A stretch of DNA of 63,700 nt from assembly GCA_025965155.1 (NCBI GenBank), contig JAOPXN010000106.1, positions 1-63,700 on the forward strand. The letters are read 5' to 3'. This document shows positions 7,602-16,320 of this stretch, piece after piece. Positions within the stretch are counted from its first letter, which is position 1; each line of letters starts with the position of its first letter. The notes below the pieces were generated by a model that worked only from the letters and a program-made list of their open reading frames with translations, was not told the origin of the DNA and ran no database searches. The position numbers and the translations under genes are program-made. The DNA comes from Propionibacteriaceae bacterium (GTDB lineage: Bacteria > Actinomycetota > Actinomycetes > Propionibacteriales > Propionibacteriaceae).

Positions 7602-10033
7602 GCCAGTTCCCGTCTCAGCAGGACCAGCCCCGCCCGTCCCCTCCTCCGATGCCGGAGCAGGGCGGATCCAGGACGGCTAACCTGGCACCTGCGGTGTCCG
7701 GCGCGCCGGTCGTGAAGCAAACTGAACGCCCGCATCCGCTGACCCCATTCATCCGGGGCTGGCTGGTGCTGGTGGCGATCGTCATCGGCTTCGGTCGGGA
7801 CTGGCTTCCGAACGGCTCCAACGAGCCCCGGATGTCGGTCTCGGACCTGCAGTGGGTGCTGCCGCTGATCGCCGTCATCGTGGTGGTGGCTGCGGTCGTC
7901 GGCTTCGTGTCCTGGTACTTCACCCGGTTCGTCATCGATGACGAGGAGCTCCGCATCGAGACCGGTGCGCTGTTCAAGAACTCCAAGCGCGTGCCGTTCG
8001 AACGGCTGCAGTCCATAGACGTCATCCAGCCGTTCGCCGCGCGGATGTTCGGCCTGGCTGAGCTGCGGCTGGAGGTCGGGGCCGGGAACAGCACGATCAA
8101 GCTGCGCTACCTGGCCCGTTCCAACGCAGCCCAACTGCGCGACTACCTGCTGGCCCGGGCCCACGGTGAGCAGGCCAGCCGCTCCCACATCGGTCCAGCC
8201 TCCAGCGTCATGACCGATCTCAGCTCAGCCGAGCGCCCACTGGTCACCGTCTCCGCCAAGCGGCTCGTTGCCGCGTTCGTGCTGTCCACTGAATGGCTGG
8301 TCACGATGGGCATCGCCGTTCTCGCTATCGGGATTAGCGCGCAGCAGCAGGTTGTCGGCTATGCCCTTCCTGGGTTGATCCCGTTGCTGATCGGCGGCGT
8401 CACGATGATCGGTCGCCGGGTCGTGAGCATGTTTCACTTCACCTTGGCGCAGTCGCCGCGTGGACTCCGGGTCACCCGCGGACTGACCAACCTGACCAGC
8501 CAGTCGGTGCCGGTCGACCGGATCCAAGGCATCAAGATTTCGCAGCCGTTGCTGTGGCGGCCGTTCGGCTGGCACCGGGTGGACGTGGACATCCTGGGGT
8601 ACGGCACCTCGGCAGGTGAGAACAACGAGTCGGACGCCACCAGCGTGCTGCTGCCGGTGGCGACCGCCGACCAGGTTCAGCTGGCGCTGGACGAGGTGAT
8701 GCCTCAGGTTGACCTGAACGCCGTACCGATGCACCGCTCCCCCAGCCGCGCCCGCTGGTTCAACTGGTTCACGGCGCAGACGCTGCGGTACGGCTGGGAC
8801 CCGTCGGTGCTGATCACCGAGCATGGGCTGCTGACCCGGGTCCGTAACATCGTGCCGCACGCCAAGACGCAGTCGGTACGGATCGAGCAGGGGCCGCTGC
8901 AGCGGCGGCTCCGGCTGGCCGACGTCCACGTCGATACGCCCAAGGGGCCGGTGAACGCCGTGGCCCGCGAGCTGGACGAGGCGGCCGCTCGCGAGCTGGC
9001 ACTGAGCCAGCTGGATCGGGCCCGCGCTGCCCGCGGCCTGGATCGCGAGCGGCTGGCACAACGACGTAGCCCGCAGCCGGCACCGGACCGTCGCCAGGCC
9101 GACGAGCTGGCTGACAGGGAGGCGCTGGCCCGCTTCGGTATCGACGAGAGCGCCTTCCTCGGCTCCGGAAGCGAGTCGCGGGTGTTCGCCCTCGACGAGA
9201 ACCTCGTACTGCGGCTGTACCGGAGCCGCCACGAGGGGCCGGCCGAGGTAGCCGCTCAGCTCCGTGGCCTGTACGACTTCTGGAACGGCGCCGATCCTGG
9301 CTTCGAGGTGCCCAGGATCGTGGACACCGGCGAGGTGGCCGGCCGGATGTACACCATGGACCGCCGGCTGTCGGGCCGGAACTTCTCCGGCTGGCTGCCG
9401 GAGGCGGCCGAAGACGAACGCAGGTCGGCGCTGCGCAGCTATCTGCGGGTGGCCATGTCGATCTCCCGCCTGCCCTCCCCCGTTGCGGGGTTCGCGCGGC
9501 TAGTCGGCGAAGGCGCCCCACAGCAGTTCGGCTCGCTGGCTGAGCTCCTCAGTGCCCAGCTGCAGCGCGTCATCGGGGCCAGCCGGGACCGGCTGGAAGC
9601 CGACCTCCCGGACGTCGCGGAGATCTGGACGCAGTGGCACCGCGATATCGCCGGTCGGGCCAGCTCGCCGTACCTGGTGCATGGCGACCTGTGTCCGGCC
9701 AACGCACTCTGCAGCCGAGGGCCCGACGGAACTCCGGTGGTCACCGGGGTTCTCGACTTCAGCCCGCACACGCTGGCGGCCGACCCCTTGATGGACGTCA
9801 CCGGCGCGATCTGCTTCCTGGAGCTGGAGTCGTATCCGGAGGCCGCGGCGGACGCGGCCTGGCTGACCGAACAGGCGGTGGCGGAGCTGGGCGAAGACAT
9901 CAGGCACTGGATCGGGGTGTACCGGCGGTTCTACGCGTTCTACTTCTCCTCAGCGCATCACTTCGACGAGCACCTCTATGCCTGGTGCCTGCGGCAGCTG
10001 CGGCCGAGTCCAGTTTTCGAACCCTCGTCGTAG
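7598..10033 (+). CDS. Membrane multi-PH protein fused to an APH-like kinase domain
   Basis: An 811-residue protein. Residues 1-40 are Pro-rich. Membrane helices occur at about 46-65, 80-105 and 220-265, with three bPH2 domains at about 106-190, 278-368 and 390-480 (YdbT-like: VPFERLQSIDVIQP and VPVDRIQGIKISQP mark two of them). After a charged linker (485-510), residues 511-805 are an aminoglycoside phosphotransferase / choline-kinase-like domain: glycine-loop GSGSESRVF (522-530), Arg539 in the beta-3 strand where kinases usually have Lys, catalytic HGDLCPAN (His695, Asp697, Asn702) and metal-binding DFS (Asp720). The catalytic residues are kept, so it may be active. YdbT proteins normally end after the PH domains at about 480-500 residues, so the kinase is an added domain. 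Its ATG overlaps the preceding stop (ATGA). Substrate unknown. Confidence 0.88.
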   Translation: MSQFPSQQDQPRPSPPPMPEQGGSRTANLAPAVSGAPVVKQTERPHPLTPFIRGWLVLVAIVIGFGRDWLPNGSNEPRMSVSDLQWVLPLIAVIVVVAAVVGFVSWYFTRFVIDDEELRIETGALFKNSKRVPFERLQSIDVIQPFAARMFGLAELRLEVGAGNSTIKLRYLARSNAAQLRDYLLARAHGEQASRSHIGPASSVMTDLSSAERPLVTVSAKRLVAAFVLSTEWLVTMGIAVLAIGISAQQQVVGYALPGLIPLLIGGVTMIGRRVVSMFHFTLAQSPRGLRVTRGLTNLTSQSVPVDRIQGIKISQPLLWRPFGWHRVDVDILGYGTSAGENNESDATSVLLPVATADQVQLALDEVMPQVDLNAVPMHRSPSRARWFNWFTAQTLRYGWDPSVLITEHGLLTRVRNIVPHAKTQSVRIEQGPLQRRLRLADVHVDTPKGPVNAVARELDEAAARELALSQLDRARAARGLDRERLAQRRSPQPAPDRRQADELADREALARFGIDESAFLGSGSESRVFALDENLVLRLYRSRHEGPAEVAAQLRGLYDFWNGADPGFEVPRIVDTGEVAGRMYTMDRRLSGRNFSGWLPEAAEDERRSALRSYLRVAMSISRLPSPVAGFARLVGEGAPQQFGSLAELLSAQLQRVIGASRDRLEADLPDVAEIWTQWHRDIAGRASSPYLVHGDLCPANALCSRGPDGTPVVTGVLDFSPHTLAADPLMDVTGAICFLELESYPEAAADAAWLTEQAVAELGEDIRHWIGVYRRFYAFYFSSAHHFDEHLYAWCLRQLRPSPVFEPSS

Positions 10034-10096
10034 CTGCTTCCCGGGATTCCCGCGTGTCGCGGCCGCCGGCGCGGACGAGCGGCCGATTAATGGACT

Positions 10097-10567
10097 TCAG
10101 GCCGGAGCCCTGCCCGCTGCCCACTGCTCCAGCCGCAGCAATGTTGCGTCGATCGAGGCCTGGTTGCGTCGGCTGGCCCGCATCAGCCTGAGCACCAGCG
10201 GGGCGCGAGAGTGGGTCGGGTCGAACTGCTCCGTGACCCAGGTGCGCTCGGCGTCCACCGGCTCCAGGATGTAGCGCCAGACATGACCTCCGAAGTGACG
10301 CCAGGCGATCCGTCGGTCGGACTCGAACTCGACCACCTCGTTCAAGATCTTGTACGGCAGCCCCCAGCGCATCTGCATGCCGAACCTGGCGCCGGCGAAC
10401 AGGCGTTCCGGCGTCCGCTGCTGCACGTCCTTGACCGTGCCGGAGCCGTCGATGACGACATGCTGGGCGGGATGGGCCAGCAGCTCGAAGATCTTGGAGG
10501 CCGAGGCTGGAATCAGGCGGCTCGCTTGGACCAGCTCAGAAGGAGACATTTGCCTAGTGTTACCCAT
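10097..10567 (-). CDS. SRPBCC (polyketide cyclase/START-like) family protein
   Basis: A 156-residue protein with the helix-grip fold pattern: ASRLIPASASKIFELLAHPAQH at the N-terminus, FEVE-like strands in the middle (VEFESDRRIAWRHFGGHVWRYIL, in pieces), and a long C-terminal helix. SRPBCC proteins bind hydrophobic ligands; nothing here narrows the ligand. The ATG at 10567 lacks a Shine-Dalgarno; an internal ATG at 10549 is an alternative start. It is convergent with the PH-kinase gene and divergent from ppgK. Confidence 0.82.
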   Translation of the reverse strand: MGNTRQMSPSELVQASRLIPASASKIFELLAHPAQHVVIDGSGTVKDVQQRTPERLFAGARFGMQMRWGLPYKILNEVVEFESDRRIAWRHFGGHVWRYILEPVDAERTWVTEQFDPTHSRAPLVLRLMRASRRNQASIDATLLRLEQWAAGRAPA

Positions 10568-10723
10568 GGTGACGCCCGCATAGCAAGCCGGACGTCTGAA
10601 GAAGCCGTGCCGTCGAGGTCGATTCTCCGGACGCCCGTCCGACTAAGGATCACCAGGGTGGCAACGGGCCACCTCGACGAATTAGGAATGAGTTGGTGAC
10701 TCCCCCGGACCTCCGGTTCTAGG

Positions 10724-10729
10724 TAGGCT
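10724..10729 (+). promoter_or_regulatory. -10 element TAGGCT for leaderless ppgK
   Basis: TAGGCT ends 7 bases before the ATG at 10737, with no ribosome-binding site in between. Confidence 0.6.
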
Positions 10730-10736
10730 CTCGCCC

Positions 10737-11525
10737 ATGACCGATCGACCTGTGCTTGGTATCGACATTGGCGGCAGCGGCATCAAGGGTGCTCCGGTAA
10801 ATCTGGAGACCGGCGAGCTCGCGACGAAGCGGCTGCGGATCGAGACCCCGAAGAAGTCAACACCTGAGAACGTGGCCAAGGTTGTCGGTGAGATCGTGGC
10901 CAACTTCGCCGACCAGATCGGGGACGGCCCGATCGGCATCACCATCCCCGCAGTGGTGACCCACGGAATCACCCGCTCGGCCGCCAATATCGACAAGTCT
11001 TGGATCAACTGTCCCGCGGAGAAGATCTTCGAAGAGCATCTCGGCCGCAACATCTTTCTGGTCAACGACGCCGACGCGGCCGGCGCGGCCGAGGTCCACT
11101 ATGGCGCGGCGAAGGACCATCCCGGTCTGGTCATCGTCACCACCCTCGGCACCGGGATCGGCAGTGCGATCATCCACCGCGGTGTGCTGGTCCCGAACTC
11201 CGAGCTCGGACACTTGGAAATTGATGGACACGACGCCGAGTCGCAGGCTGCGGCGAGTGTCAAGGACAAGCTCGGGATCTCCTACGAGAAGTACGCGAAG
11301 CGGCTTCAGCGCTACTACGAGGAGGTCGAGAAGCTGTTCTGGCCGGACCTCATCGTTGTCGGCGGCGGCGTCAGCAAGGACGCGAGCAAGTTCCTGCCGC
11401 TGCTCAAGCTGAACGCTGAGATCGTCCCGGCCAAGCTGCTGAACAGCGCCGGCATCGTGGGCGCCGCCTGGCTCGCGGTGGACCGGTTCGAGCACCCCGA
11501 CCTGCTGCTGCCGTCGACGCCCTGA
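10737..11525 (+). CDS. ppgK: Polyphosphate glucokinase
   Basis: A 262-residue ROK-family kinase that phosphorylates glucose to glucose 6-phosphate using inorganic polyphosphate, often also ATP. Visible motifs: phosphate-binding IDIGGSGIKG (9-18), NDADAAG (110-116), TLGTGIGSA (136-144) and ELGHLEIDG (156-164). The CXCGXXGC zinc motif of ATP-dependent ROK glucokinases is absent, and the length matches actinobacterial PPGK (about 250-270 residues). Leaderless start. It is alone on its strand, convergent with argS with a gap of only 10 bases. Together with pgi (19692-21368) and the glycosidases of the window it links polyphosphate to glycolysis. Confidence 0.94.
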   Translation: MTDRPVLGIDIGGSGIKGAPVNLETGELATKRLRIETPKKSTPENVAKVVGEIVANFADQIGDGPIGITIPAVVTHGITRSAANIDKSWINCPAEKIFEEHLGRNIFLVNDADAAGAAEVHYGAAKDHPGLVIVTTLGTGIGSAIIHRGVLVPNSELGHLEIDGHDAESQAAASVKDKLGISYEKYAKRLQRYYEEVEKLFWPDLIVVGGGVSKDASKFLPLLKLNAEIVPAKLLNSAGIVGAAWLAVDRFEHPDLLLPSTP

Positions 11526-11535
11526 ACCGGGGCCG

Positions 11536-13191
11536 CTACATCCGCTCGAGGGCCTCGATGCCGAGCATGTCGAGGCCCGAGGCGAGGACGCGCTTGGTGG
11601 CACGGCACAGGGCCAGCCGCGAGTTGCGTACCTCTCCTTCCGACTTCAGCACCGGGCACTGCTCGTAGAAGACCGAGAGTGCGCCGGCGAGGTCGTACAG
11701 GTAGGCGGCGAGCTTGTGCGGTTGCAGGGTGTCGGCCACCTCCGCGACGGTTTCGCCGAAGCGGGACAGCAGCAGCGCCAGCGTCTGCTCGGCGGGCTCG
11801 GACAGCACGCTGACGACCGTCTGCTCGGTGAGCCCGTCCGCCTCAGCCTTGCGCAGCACCTGGGTGACCCGAGCGTGCGCGTACTGCAGGTACGGGCCGG
11901 TGTTGCCGATGGTCGCCACCATCCGGTCAACGTCGAAAACGTAGTCCTTGTTCAAGCCGTTGGACAGGTCGGCATATTTGATCGCGGCCAGCGCGATCGG
12001 CGGGGACGCCTTCTCCTCGGCTGCGTCCAGCAGGCTGTTCAGGGTCACCGCGGTGCCCTCGCGGGTGGAGAACTTCTTGCCGTCCGGCCCGAGCACCTGA
12101 CCGAACGCAACGTGCTCCGCCGCGACGTTCTCCGGCAGGAACCCAGCCTTGCGGGCGACAGCGAACACCTGGTCGAAGTGAAACAGCTGCGGCGCACCGA
12201 CCACGTAGATGATCCGGTCGGCGGCGAAGTCGCGGACCCTGCGCCGGATGGCGGCGAGGTCGGTCGCGGAGTAGCCGAAGCCGCCGTCGCGCTTGCGTAC
12301 GATCATGGGCGAGTTGAAGCCCTCGACGAACACGCACAGAGCGCCGTCGTCAACCACGGCGGTGCCGTTCGCCTCGAGTTCGGCGACGAGCTGCGGCAGG
12401 TCGTCGTTGTAGGTGGACTCGCCGGCGAGGTTCTCGTCGGTGAGCAGCACCCCGAGCCGCTGGTAGGCCTCGTTGAACCCGGCCAGCGACACCTCGATCA
12501 GCTGCTGCCAGATCTTACGGGTCTCGGAGTCGCCCGACTGCAACGCGACCACGCGGTTCCGGGCCCGGGTGGCGAACTCCTCGTCGGACTTGAAGTGCGC
12601 GTTGGCCTTCGTATAGAGCGCTTCGGCCTCTGCCAGGGTCAAGGCGGAGACGTCGGTGCCGTCGAACAGGATCTGTTCCACCAGCATGCCGAACTGGGTG
12701 CCCCAGTCACCGACGTGGTTCTGCGGGATGACCTTGTGCCCGAGCGCCGTCAGGACCCGGTTCAGGCAGTCGCCGATGATCGAGGACCTCAGGTGCCCTA
12801 CATGCATCTGCTTGGCCACGTTGGGGGCGGAGTAGTCGATCACCACGACCTGCGGCTCAGCGGCGGGCTCGATCCCGACGGCTGGGTCGGCGAGCTGCGC
12901 GGTGACCGAACGTGCCAGCACGTCGGACTTGAGCCGAAAGTTGATGAACCCGGGACCGGCGATCTCCAGCGGCTCGCAGAGGTCGCTGACATCCAGGTCG
13001 GCCACGATCCGGGCGGCCACCTCGCGGGGCGGCTTTCCCTCGGTCTTGGCCAGGCGCAGAGCGACATTGGACTGGAAGTGACCGAACTGGGGCTTGGTGG
13101 CGGCCCGCAGCTCGGGATCGACTCCGGTCACGGACTCGATCCTGGAGCTCAGCAGCGACGGTAGTGATGACACAAGAGACAAGTATTTCAC
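11536..13191 (-). CDS. argS: Arginyl-tRNA synthetase
   Basis: A 551-residue class I tRNA synthetase. The N-terminal Add1 domain (residues 1-100) precedes the catalytic domain with the HIGH-type motif HVGHLRSS (130-137) in the ArgRS context APNVAKQM. The KMSKS position reads GKKFSTREG (371-379). The anticodon-binding DALR domain occupies the end, with NTGPYLQYAHAR and the terminal LDMLGIEALERM. GTG start at 13191 preceded by an AGGAG ribosome-binding site at about 5 bases. Essential for translation. Monocistronic; divergent from the aldo/keto reductase. Confidence 0.97.
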   Translation of the reverse strand: MKYLSLVSSLPSLLSSRIESVTGVDPELRAATKPQFGHFQSNVALRLAKTEGKPPREVAARIVADLDVSDLCEPLEIAGPGFINFRLKSDVLARSVTAQLADPAVGIEPAAEPQVVVIDYSAPNVAKQMHVGHLRSSIIGDCLNRVLTALGHKVIPQNHVGDWGTQFGMLVEQILFDGTDVSALTLAEAEALYTKANAHFKSDEEFATRARNRVVALQSGDSETRKIWQQLIEVSLAGFNEAYQRLGVLLTDENLAGESTYNDDLPQLVAELEANGTAVVDDGALCVFVEGFNSPMIVRKRDGGFGYSATDLAAIRRRVRDFAADRIIYVVGAPQLFHFDQVFAVARKAGFLPENVAAEHVAFGQVLGPDGKKFSTREGTAVTLNSLLDAAEEKASPPIALAAIKYADLSNGLNKDYVFDVDRMVATIGNTGPYLQYAHARVTQVLRKAEADGLTEQTVVSVLSEPAEQTLALLLSRFGETVAEVADTLQPHKLAAYLYDLAGALSVFYEQCPVLKSEGEVRNSRLALCRATKRVLASGLDMLGIEALERM

Positions 13192-13355
13192 CCGGCTCCT
13201 AGGTTTCCCGCATCGATTTGGGGTGCATGGCCCCGCCCGGCAGCCTCACGGAGCAAATCCCAGCATCCGGACGGCAGGAGAGTACTGATTGGACGCAGCG
13301 GGGTTCGGGGTAAGAGGCAAACTCAACCAATCCCGATCTCCAAGGAGCTCCACGC

Positions 13356-14180
13356 ATGACCCAGGTCCCCACAGTCACTTTGAACGACGGAGCCCGCATC
13401 CCGCAGCTTGGGTTCGGGGTCTGGCAGGTGTCGACCGAGGACATCATTCCCGCCGTGAGCAAGGCGCTGGAGGTCGGCTATCGCCACATCGATACCGCCG
13501 CCATCTACGGCAACGAGGAGGGTGTCGGCAGGGCGATCGCCGACTCCGGCATCCCGCGGGAGGAGCTGTACGTCACGACGAAGCTGTGGAACGCCAACCA
13601 CCGTCATGACGCCGCCATCGCCGCCGCCCAGGAGAGCCTGGACAAGCTCGGCCTGGACTACGTGGACCTCTACCTGATCCACTGGCCGACGCCCGCCAAG
13701 AACGACTACGTCGAGGCCTGGCAGGCGCTGGAGGAGATCCAGTCAAAGGGCTGGACCCGGAGCATCGGTGTCTCCAACTTCCAGCAGAACCAACTGCGGC
13801 GGGTGGTCGCGGAGGGTTCCGTCGTCCCTGCCGTGAACCAGATCGAGCTGCACCCGACGTTCACCCAGACCGCACTCGTGGCGGTGAACAACGAGCTCGG
13901 TATCAAGACCGAGGCCTGGAGCCCGCTGGGCCAGTCCGAGGACCTGACGAACGAGACAATCGCCGGCCTGGCGAAGTCGTACGACCGGACCCCGGCGCAG
14001 GTGATCATCCGCTGGCACCTGCAGAAGGGGTACATCGTGTTCCCCAAGTCGGTCACCGCTTCCAGGATCGAGGAGAACTTCGGGGTCCTGGACTTCGACC
14101 TGAGCGGCGCGGACGTGGCCGCCATCGACGCCCTCGACCAGGGAAACCGGATCGGCGGCCACCCGGACGAGGTCAACTAG
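13356..14180 (+). CDS. Aldo/keto reductase (2,5-diketogluconate reductase type)
   Basis: A 274-residue NADPH-dependent aldo/keto reductase of the AKR5 type. The tetrad is complete: Asp46 and Tyr51 (HIDTAAIYGNEEGVG), Lys76 (VTTKLWN) and His109 (LIHWP). The C-terminal NADP pocket is QKGYIVFPKSVTASRIEEN. AKR5 enzymes reduce 2,5-diketo-D-gluconate, methylglyoxal and other aldehydes. Start supported by AAGGAG 9 bases upstream. Monocistronic, with a long inverted repeat just past the stop. Confidence 0.93.
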   Translation: MTQVPTVTLNDGARIPQLGFGVWQVSTEDIIPAVSKALEVGYRHIDTAAIYGNEEGVGRAIADSGIPREELYVTTKLWNANHRHDAAIAAAQESLDKLGLDYVDLYLIHWPTPAKNDYVEAWQALEEIQSKGWTRSIGVSNFQQNQLRRVVAEGSVVPAVNQIELHPTFTQTALVAVNNELGIKTEAWSPLGQSEDLTNETIAGLAKSYDRTPAQVIIRWHLQKGYIVFPKSVTASRIEENFGVLDFDLSGADVAAIDALDQGNRIGGHPDEVN

Positions 14181-14189
14181 CGCCGTATT

Positions 14190-14258
14190 TTTCGCCGACT
14201 AGCCAACTCTGCAGAGACACGCCGCTTGAACGCCGGCGCATGTGACTAGTCGGCGAAA
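14190..14258. repeat. 13-bp perfect inverted repeat between AKR and debranching genes
   Basis: TTTCGCCGACTAG (14190-14202) pairs exactly with CTAGTCGGCGAAA (14246-14258) across a 43-base spacer. It begins 10 bases after the AKR stop and ends 55 bases before the next start. It may be a terminator with a long loop or an operator for the downstream gene; there is no T-run after the right arm. Confidence 0.7.
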
Positions 14259-14312
14259 GCGAAAGTAGGGTTTGGTCGTTGTTGTGATGCTGAGCTGAAA
14301 TCGGAGTCCGCT

Positions 14313-16280
14313 ATGCCGCTGCACCTGCAGCCGTTCCTGCATGACTTGACCACCGTCTTCGCCGCTCCGACTCAAGTGCTGTCCGACCGGACCGGTGAGA
14401 TCACCAACCCCGAGCACGATCCGGGCGCCCAGGGAGTGATCCACTCCGACATCCGGGTGCTGTCGGAGGTGCTGGTGACGGTGGACGGACGGCAGGCGGA
14501 ACACATCGCGACCCAGACCGGCTCCACCAGCGCCGTCTTCACCGGGCTGCTGCGCCACGTCGGTGCCGATCTGCTGCAGTTTCCCGACCCGCAGGTGCGC
14601 CTGGACCGGCGGCGGCAGGTGTCGCCGGGTCTGCTGAGCGAGACCGTGACCATCTCCTCGCTGTTGCCGGGCGACGTGAGCACCACCATCCGGGTGGAGC
14701 TGGCCAGCGACTTTCTCTCCATCGAGGAGATCAAGGTCGGCATCGGCTCGCAGCCGGTCCCGCTCGACATCACCGAGGTCGATGGCGCCCTGCACTGGGT
14801 TTCCGGTCCGGTCTCCCTGACGCTGCACGCGCTGGATGCCCAGACCAGCCTCTCCGACGACCGCCGTACGCTGCAGCTGGAGTGGCCGGTGACCATACCG
14901 TCGCGCAGCGAGGTCTCCGTCGGCTGGACGCTGGAGATCCGGGACAGCGGGTCCGCCGTCATCGCCGCCGCCGGCCCAGGGCTTCAGCCCGCTGAGCTGG
15001 CGGAGCAGGTCACGGCCGATCTGTGTCTGGCCGGGGTGGTGGAGCACCGGCTGCAGCCGTGGCTGGAGCAGTCGCTCGCCGACCTGAACAGCTTGCGGAT
15101 GGCAATCCCGGACATGCCAACCGACACCTTCTTCGCCGCCGGGGCGCCGTGGTACCTGACCCTGTTCGGCCGGGACAGCCTGTGGTCGGCACGGATGATC
15201 CTCCCCGTGGATGTCGAGCATGCCGCTGGCACGCTGCGGGTACTGGGCCGGCTGGCCGGGAACCAGATCGGCGTCGCCACCGCCGAGTCACCCGGCAAGA
15301 TCATGCACGAGCTGCGCCGCGGCGAGTTCTCGTTCAACGACACCGCACTGCCCCCGCTGTACTACGGCACCATCGACGCCACCCCGCTCTGGGTCTGCGT
15401 CCTGCACGACGCCTGGCGAGCGGGTCTGGACCGGGAGAAGGTCGGTGAGCTGATGCCCACGGCGAAGGCAGCCCTGGAGTGGATCACCAGCTACGGCGAC
15501 CCCGACGGCGACGGCTTCTTGGAGTACATCGACGAAAGCGGCCACGGGCTCACCAACCAGGGCTGGAAGGACTCCGGCGACTCGGTCCGCTTCTCCGACG
15601 GCACTATCGCGGACGGGCCGGTGGCGCTCTGCGAGGTTCAGGGGTACGCCTACGAGGCCGCCATGTCCGGCGCCAACCTGCTGGATGCGTACGGGATCGA
15701 GGGCGGCGACCGCTACCGCAGCTGGGCCGCCGACCTGGCGGAGCGGTTTCGTGCGGCGTTCTGGTGCGGGGAGGGTGAGGACAGCTACCCCGCCCTGGCG
15801 CTGGACGGTTCCAAACGACGGGTCGACTCGGTCACCAGCAACATCGGCCACCTGATCGGCACCGGGATGCTCACCGAGGAGGAGGAGCTGCGGGTGGCCC
15901 GTCGCCTCGCTCAGCCGGACATGGACTCCGGCCTGGGCCTGCGCACGATGTCCTCGATGGACGGCGGGTACTCCCCACTGAGCTACCACTGCGGCTCGGT
16001 GTGGCCGCACGACACCGCCATCGTCATCGCGGGGATGACCAAGGCAGGGCTCACCGAGCACGCCCGCGGTCTGGTGGACGGCCTGCTCAAAGCCTCGGTA
16101 GTCTTCGACCAGCGCTTCCCAGAGCTGTGGTCCGGCGAAGGCAGGCCGGTCCCCTATCCCGCATCATGTCGGCCGCAGGCCTGGTCCGCCGCCTCCGCTG
16201 TGGCGGTGGCTGCTGCGCTGGCTGCCGAGACCCAGCTCGACGCGTGCCGTCTCGCTCCGCAGCCGGTGTCGGCTGGCTAG
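14313..16280 (+). CDS. Amylo-alpha-1,6-glucosidase / glycogen debranching-type enzyme
   Basis: A 655-residue protein. Residues 1-240 are the beta-sandwich glycogen-debranching N-terminal domain; residues 260-650 are an (alpha/alpha)6 barrel of the GDE_C type. Typical signatures are APWYLTLFGRDSLWSARM, the acidic DPDGDGFLEYID and NQGWKDSGDSVRF (a common substrate-binding stretch), and YHCGSVWPHDTAIV near the end. Enzymes of this group hydrolyse alpha-1,6 branches or related alpha-glucosides; many actinobacterial members are uncharacterised. No signal peptide, so cytoplasmic. CGGAG ribosome-binding site before the ATG. Convergent with the nei gene. Confidence 0.9.
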   Translation: MPLHLQPFLHDLTTVFAAPTQVLSDRTGEITNPEHDPGAQGVIHSDIRVLSEVLVTVDGRQAEHIATQTGSTSAVFTGLLRHVGADLLQFPDPQVRLDRRRQVSPGLLSETVTISSLLPGDVSTTIRVELASDFLSIEEIKVGIGSQPVPLDITEVDGALHWVSGPVSLTLHALDAQTSLSDDRRTLQLEWPVTIPSRSEVSVGWTLEIRDSGSAVIAAAGPGLQPAELAEQVTADLCLAGVVEHRLQPWLEQSLADLNSLRMAIPDMPTDTFFAAGAPWYLTLFGRDSLWSARMILPVDVEHAAGTLRVLGRLAGNQIGVATAESPGKIMHELRRGEFSFNDTALPPLYYGTIDATPLWVCVLHDAWRAGLDREKVGELMPTAKAALEWITSYGDPDGDGFLEYIDESGHGLTNQGWKDSGDSVRFSDGTIADGPVALCEVQGYAYEAAMSGANLLDAYGIEGGDRYRSWAADLAERFRAAFWCGEGEDSYPALALDGSKRRVDSVTSNIGHLIGTGMLTEEEELRVARRLAQPDMDSGLGLRTMSSMDGGYSPLSYHCGSVWPHDTAIVIAGMTKAGLTEHARGLVDGLLKASVVFDQRFPELWSGEGRPVPYPASCRPQAWSAASAVAVAAALAAETQLDACRLAPQPVSAG

Positions 16281-16320
16281 CTCGGTCAGCTCCACTTCCG
16301 TCCGGATCGAGGACTTCCGG

